Positions 59,658-64,000 of a stretch of DNA of 64,000 nucleotides are shown here, one piece after another. Position numbers and translations under genes: made by a program. The stretch's first letter is position 1, and every line of letters starts with the position of its first letter. This DNA is from Litomosoides sigmodontis (lineage: Eukaryota; Nematoda; Chromadorea; Rhabditida; Onchocercidae), in assembly GCA_963070105.1 (NCBI GenBank), contig OY718807.1, positions 9,982,483 to 10,046,482 of the forward strand, written 5' to 3'. The notes under the pieces are model-generated. The model was not told the origin of the DNA, searched no databases, and was given only the letters and a program-made list of their open reading frames with translations.

Positions 59658-62600
59658 GTGCAGTGGCAGCTGAATTATCAGTTGATTTGAGTGATAGTGA
59701 GCGGCTCATTGAGGATATTTTGAGTTGAACTCGATCTTCGGCCACCGCATTGTTGTTGAAAAAATAAGGATTTCTTCTCAGTATCATTTGTGTGTTCGAG
59801 CGCTGTGAGCCAGCGAGTGCAGTAGTAAAGCGCTCAGCGCAAAAGCGCAAAGGGAATTGAAGCAGTGAAATTTTCTAGCATACCTGATGAAAGAGTTTGA
59901 AACTACTGAGGAGAAAAGGAGAAGCTTAGTTGAAAGTGCTGCAGGTTTGCCTGTCAAAAGATCGCTGTCATTAAATAAGAAATAGCACGGTCTATCAAAT
60001 CATCGCACTGAATTTTGGAAGATTTTTCGCTTAAAAAATTTTAGGAAAAAAAAGTGTTAGGAAAAGAACACTTTGTCGTCGAAAAGTTAAATCAAACTGG
60101 AAAGACTGCTGTAGGATTTTTCTGCGATAAAGTTGACGGCGATAAGGAATTTAATCAGCAGAGCTCTTCCACCTATAAAAGTCATTTTTGAAAATTCCGG
60201 AAGCTAATTTCTCACTTCATTCATTGTTAGGGGGAAAAATTCCTGCCCAATAGCAGTAATGGGCCCAATAGCTTGCATGTCAAAAGCAAGTCCTGATCAA
60301 TCGGAGATATAATTTGACTCAAAATTATCTGTCCTGACGGTGCTAAACATTATGAGAGGTTCTTCTCAAGTCATCCTGTTCCAGCAGTTTGTTTATTTTT
60401 TCGTGAAAGTTATGCTTGCGGATGAAATGTGGAATGAAACTAGCATGGCGGTTAGTTAAGGGCCATTTAGCTTATAAATGTTAATTAATTTCGCAGATAT
60501 TAGAAATTAATTAATGGCAAGCTTGGCATGCACTACGAGCAATGGCAAAAAATATTACTGAAATAATTAGTAGAATACTTTTATTGCAATATTATACTTC
60601 GTAGCGAATCGAAGGACCAAGTAAAAAGTAAATCGCAAACTATCATCCTTATCAGTGCTCTTATTCTTATTAGTTCAAATAATCCATTGTTGTGATATAG
60701 CGAGAGCTGTGATGATAAGCTAGCCATCCGACCATCACAATTGCCAAATTTCTTGCTAGAAATTCGGGTTAGAAATTCCTCACATGAAGTTTTGTGTGTG
60801 CGTGTAGACACCTAAAAAAACTGTAATTACAACAATTGTTAAAAGAATAGCAGTTCGTGTGAATAATGAAAGGTAAATTTAATATAGCCGATTGGCTTTT
60901 CCAGCATAAATAATGAATAGTCTTAATCATCACAGGGTATGTGAGCTTAGGACTGCTTATACAACGCTGTTCTTTTGGTTATCATCATCACTAATTATGC
61001 TTTGTTCATCTCAAGTTTGTTAATTTATCACTTAAAAGTTAGCTTTATTACGGAAAATAAAAACCTCCATATTTGTATTATTTTTTTTTTTTTAAAATAA
61101 ACGGACATATTTTTTGAGAAGCGATCGTTTAATAGATTGCTAACCAACTGGTTCATTACAAGCCTGACGGATTACAAAGATACCACTGATCTCTGCGAAA
61201 TAATTTTCATGGCTTAACACTTAGCAAGGTATAACGGTTCGCGCGAAACTTTCTTCGTTGAAGAATTGATGATTTCGCGTAAGTTAGAAAAGGATCCCTT
61301 CTAAGACTGCTGTGAAAAGGTTTGAAATGCGAAACAAACTAGAATGAGCGGAAATAATAGAGCTAGCAGAAATTGGAGGAAAGGGTTTTCCTTTTTTAGA
61401 TTGGCGGAATCTCACACTGTCTGATAACTGCGATGAGTTAGACTTCAACGGCAACGACACAGCGAAAGGCACAAGGATAACCAATGCTACTATTATGTTT
61501 AGTGCACGGATTTTAGTGGTACTCCGACAAATGGGTATCCTAAGAAATCGTTGTTCATACAACGATGACGTGAGTGATCAATTAACGGATGACGTGGCGC
61601 TATCCGCCGAAAATGTTATGATTTCCGGCAATATTTATGGCACATATTAGCTGCTGAATAATTCAGATCATTTCTGTTTCTTGTGGTCCTCGGCAAGTGC
61701 CATTTCATTTCGTATTTTTATTTCCACTTAATTAAATTTTGTTCAATTCCGAATATTAAAAAAATGCTTCTGAGTTTATTTATTTTTGACCGATAGAAAT
61801 TTCAATTAAGAAAAATCGGTTGCTTTTTTCTTTTAGGAAAAACCAACATCAGATACTATTGTGCTGATCTCGCAACAAGCAACAAGCCTCCTCGACTTGT
61901 AGCTTTAGTAACAGCACTGATTGGTTGCAATGTTCAATACGTGAACAAAACGTCGTTTACCACCTTTTTGTTCCAACTTAATCTAATTCTAACTGCCTCT
62001 CCCACCACTGCCATCGTTCTATATGCTTGCTGCAATAAGCAAGCTGTCAGTTAGCGCACTGTGTCGCAATTAATCTGAAATTTTTCGAATTTAGAACTGA
62101 TATTGGAAATAAAATCAAAATGTGCCTTCTCATAAAAACTTCATTATGTTTGCAGCCTTTTGTTTATTTCTGAAACATTTGCACTGACCGACCGGTGGAA
62201 GACTTGCAGACACGGCAAACCCTGTCGTGCAGCAATTAGCGAGCAGTTCAGTATCAATGAAAGATGCGAGGAATGTGGGTGGACGTGAGCGTCGGGGGTG
62301 GCTTCTGCGTTGGTTGCGTCGCTCTGTTGTTCCATTGGATTCTTAATTTCGGCACTGCCATCTATTGGCAGTGGCCACGAACTTCTCGCCCAACTGCAAC
62401 CTTCTAACTACTGTGACAGTTTGCTTTTTCGGAAGTATTCCGTTTTTGCCCGCTGCTTTTATGAATGTGAAATGAATAGGTACCGTGGACAGCAGTTATC
62501 GCTGTGCTTCACCATCTCAATTACCATTTGAAAATTTTTCTTTCAACTCCTTCATCTTTATCGGAATCATAAGTGCGCTTTGATCGAGGCAATTTGGTGA

Positions 62601-63115
62601 ACGTTGGGGGCAGCTTTAACACTAAGTCAACTGCACCGTGATGACGTAATAACGATACGCTTTGTCCGCGAGATGAATGGATTTCAATAGTTCACACTTT
62701 CCTTCTCCCAGTATCTTTCTTTCAGCGAGTCATTCTTTCTCATGCACGCAGAAAAGGCTAGGTAAGATATGGAATTTAAAACAAAGATGAGTTGTTAGTC
62801 TAGCTCACTACTGCAATTAATAAATTCTGTTTGAGGGAGAAGCACTCCAATAATAGGGAACAGAAGTGAGCTTGAAGAAGGAATTAGGTAATATGTTATA
62901 TACAAGCTATCCAGGAAGATATTTTTGCGCTTTAGCATTTTGGAAAGCATTCGAATTTCATAATTCAAAAATGACAGTTTGACTATTTCCGCTAAACGTA
63001 GCGAAAATGACATTGCACTTCCACCATTATCACTTTTATTGCAATGTTTTGCCCTTAAATTGCTTGCTATTTGAAAAGGCTAAAAAGGAATGAGAATTGA
63101 GATGATATAAAAGAA
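59658..63115. other. intergenic, no gene recognised
   Basis: About 3.5 kb. A minus-strand frame at 61284-61562 has a hydrophobic, signal-peptide-like core (IIVALVILVPFAVSLPLKS) but starts at TTG and has no clear downstream exon. Other frames are short. Confidence 0.45.
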
Positions 63116-63983
63116 ATGAAATTCCTTCGTTGCATATCACTCCACAGTTGTGTAAAACGCTGCTTCCACGCGATGAAGGAGTCAAGCGTTGGTCGTATCG
63201 CGTTCGGCGTTTCCGTTGTTTTAACGATGATTTTCACTCTCATTTCACTTCTCACCCCCGGCAAGATCGCATTTGTGAAATTGGAAGCTAACGAACACTA
63301 TACTCATCACTAATACAGTAAATTGCAGAGTAAACAAGTGGGCGTCGTGTCAGTAATTTTTATTAAAAGTAATCATTTCAGCTTGGCGCACATTTGAAAA
63401 GAAACCTGAAGCGGTGGAGCTAGGACCAGCCGTACCAGCTTCTATTGGCCTCTTCCGATATCAGTGCTTCGGAGATTTAGGGAAAGATGGCAAAGCTAGC
63501 AAGGAGAGGAGGCCAGATGTTGATTTCTGCAATTACATCTTCGATGTCAGTTAATGAATCTGCAAAATTAATTGCACCATTCTGAGCAAAACTTCCAAAG
63601 CGGAAAATGCACTCGCCTTTTGCAAGATGTCCTTGAGAAGGCTTTTTTATCTTTAAGCTAAATTGCTTCACACAAGCGATATTTCCGGGTCGTCGGTAAA
63701 CCACACAGCTTGCGATGAACTTCAGAACCGTGAGTCGTGGGATATAACAGTAATGTACACGTTGATATCATCCTTGGTTATCGAATTAATTGCCATCTTG
63801 TATTTGTTTCTACCACGAGCATTTTGTTGTGAACAGTATGAACACATGGCGGCACCCTTCAGCGGCTTTGCGGCAACCATATTCATGCTGCTGCTTTATG
63901 GTGTCATCACTTATGCAGAACGATATTCTGAAATTTCAAGTAATTCAATTATTCTTAATCAAATCCTTCGTCTAGATGGCAGA
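63116..63983 (+). CDS. claudin-like four-TM protein, 3' partial
   Basis: Three exons, 63116-63260, 63382-63549 and 63709-63983, are visible. The last ends at a good AGA|GTAAGT donor, so the gene continues beyond the window (196 codons seen). Exon 1 encodes a TM segment (RIAFGVSVVLTMIFTLISLL) and, across the junction, LLTPAW. Exon 2 starts WRTFEKKPE and has GLFRYQCFG, matching the W...GL(W/F)..C pattern in the first extracellular loop of claudin/PMP22 proteins, plus a second cysteine further on. Exon 3 has a TM segment (VMYTLISSLVIELIAILYLF) and another (FSGFAATIFMLLLYGVITYA). The exon 1 donor is CCCCG|GCAAGA, a GC-AG intron; reading through instead gives a stop after 17 codons. Claudin-like proteins act in epithelial junctions or as channel partners. 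The phase-1 junction 2/3 (GTC A|GTTAAT) is the weakest point. Confidence 0.65.
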
Positions 63984-64000
63984 GTAAGTAACTGAATTGA

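Noticed and set aside
59029..59850. Single 273-aa minus-strand protein
   Set aside because: It starts at TTG and includes a complete, intact tRNA-Ala gene. Only the part after the acceptor at 59391-59398 is kept as a possible exon.
61284..61562. Secreted peptide gene with signal-like segment on the minus strand
   Set aside because: The first codon is TTG, there is no in-frame ATG, and the only phase-1 donor that would join it to the exon at 59390 is weak (GTGTGA).
62298..62531. 77-codon + strand hydrophobic frame
   Set aside because: GTG start, no splice context, composition not convincing.
1..64000. CRISPR arrays, transposons, integrated viruses, bacterial-type transfers
   Set aside because: No spaced direct repeats, terminal inverted repeats, transposase, reverse transcriptase or capsid signatures were seen on either strand. 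The repeats present are simple microsatellites and one local duplication.

Overview
The window reads as nematode nuclear DNA. It is AT-rich, with multi-exon genes, short exons, long introns and large intergenic spaces, and it carries families typical of nematodes: a cuticle collagen, a cuticlin-like ZP protein, a pepsin-inhibitor-3 (aspin-like) protein, a Lustrin/EB-type cysteine-rich secreted protein and two SLC19 (folate/thiamine-type) carriers. Several start codons lie a few bases downstream of a pyrimidine-rich AG acceptor, as expected where spliced leaders are trans-spliced. The clade cannot be fixed from the sequence alone. All gene models were built by eye from reading frame, phase and splice consensus.

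Layout. 1-2.2 kb: mostly non-coding, with one unidentified open frame. 2.2-3.1 kb (+): TRAPPC1, a TRAPP tethering subunit. 4.4-5.2 kb (+): small secreted protein with a chitin-binding-like cysteine pattern. 5.5-10.9 kb (+): 17-exon secreted cysteine-rich protein. 13.3-16.2 kb (-): divergent importin-alpha with no visible IBB domain. 16.8-20.2 kb and 22.4-26.4 kb (+): tandem SLC19 carriers with the same nine-exon plan. 28.4-29.4 kb (+): pepsin-inhibitor-3 family protein. 31.0-32.8 kb (+): cuticle collagen. 35.2-37.3 kb (+): 1-acylglycerol-3-phosphate acyltransferase. 38.6-40.3 kb (+): FIS1. 41.9-54.8 kb: gene-poor, with a few orphan coding-like exons. 54.8-58.3 kb (+): ZP-domain transmembrane cuticlin-like protein with a furin site. 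59.0-59.7 kb (-): a coding-like terminal exon and a tRNA-Ala(CGC). 63.1 kb to the end (+): claudin-like four-TM protein that runs off the window.

The genes are not an operon. Most are on the + strand but well separated. Extracellular matrix and cuticle products (cysteine-rich protein, collagen, ZP protein, claudin-like protein) sit among housekeeping genes (TRAPPC1, AGPAT, FIS1, importin-alpha). I see no transposon, virus, CRISPR array or defence system. The most unusual signal is the number of introns that appear to use GC-AG instead of GT-AG borders: five candidates among about 70 introns modelled, three of them with a strong GCAAG(T/C) donor. Other points of interest are the importin-alpha lacking an IBB, the tandem carriers with a shifted intron, an 87-bp duplication at the 5' flank of FIS1, and orphan exons in the gene-poor stretch.
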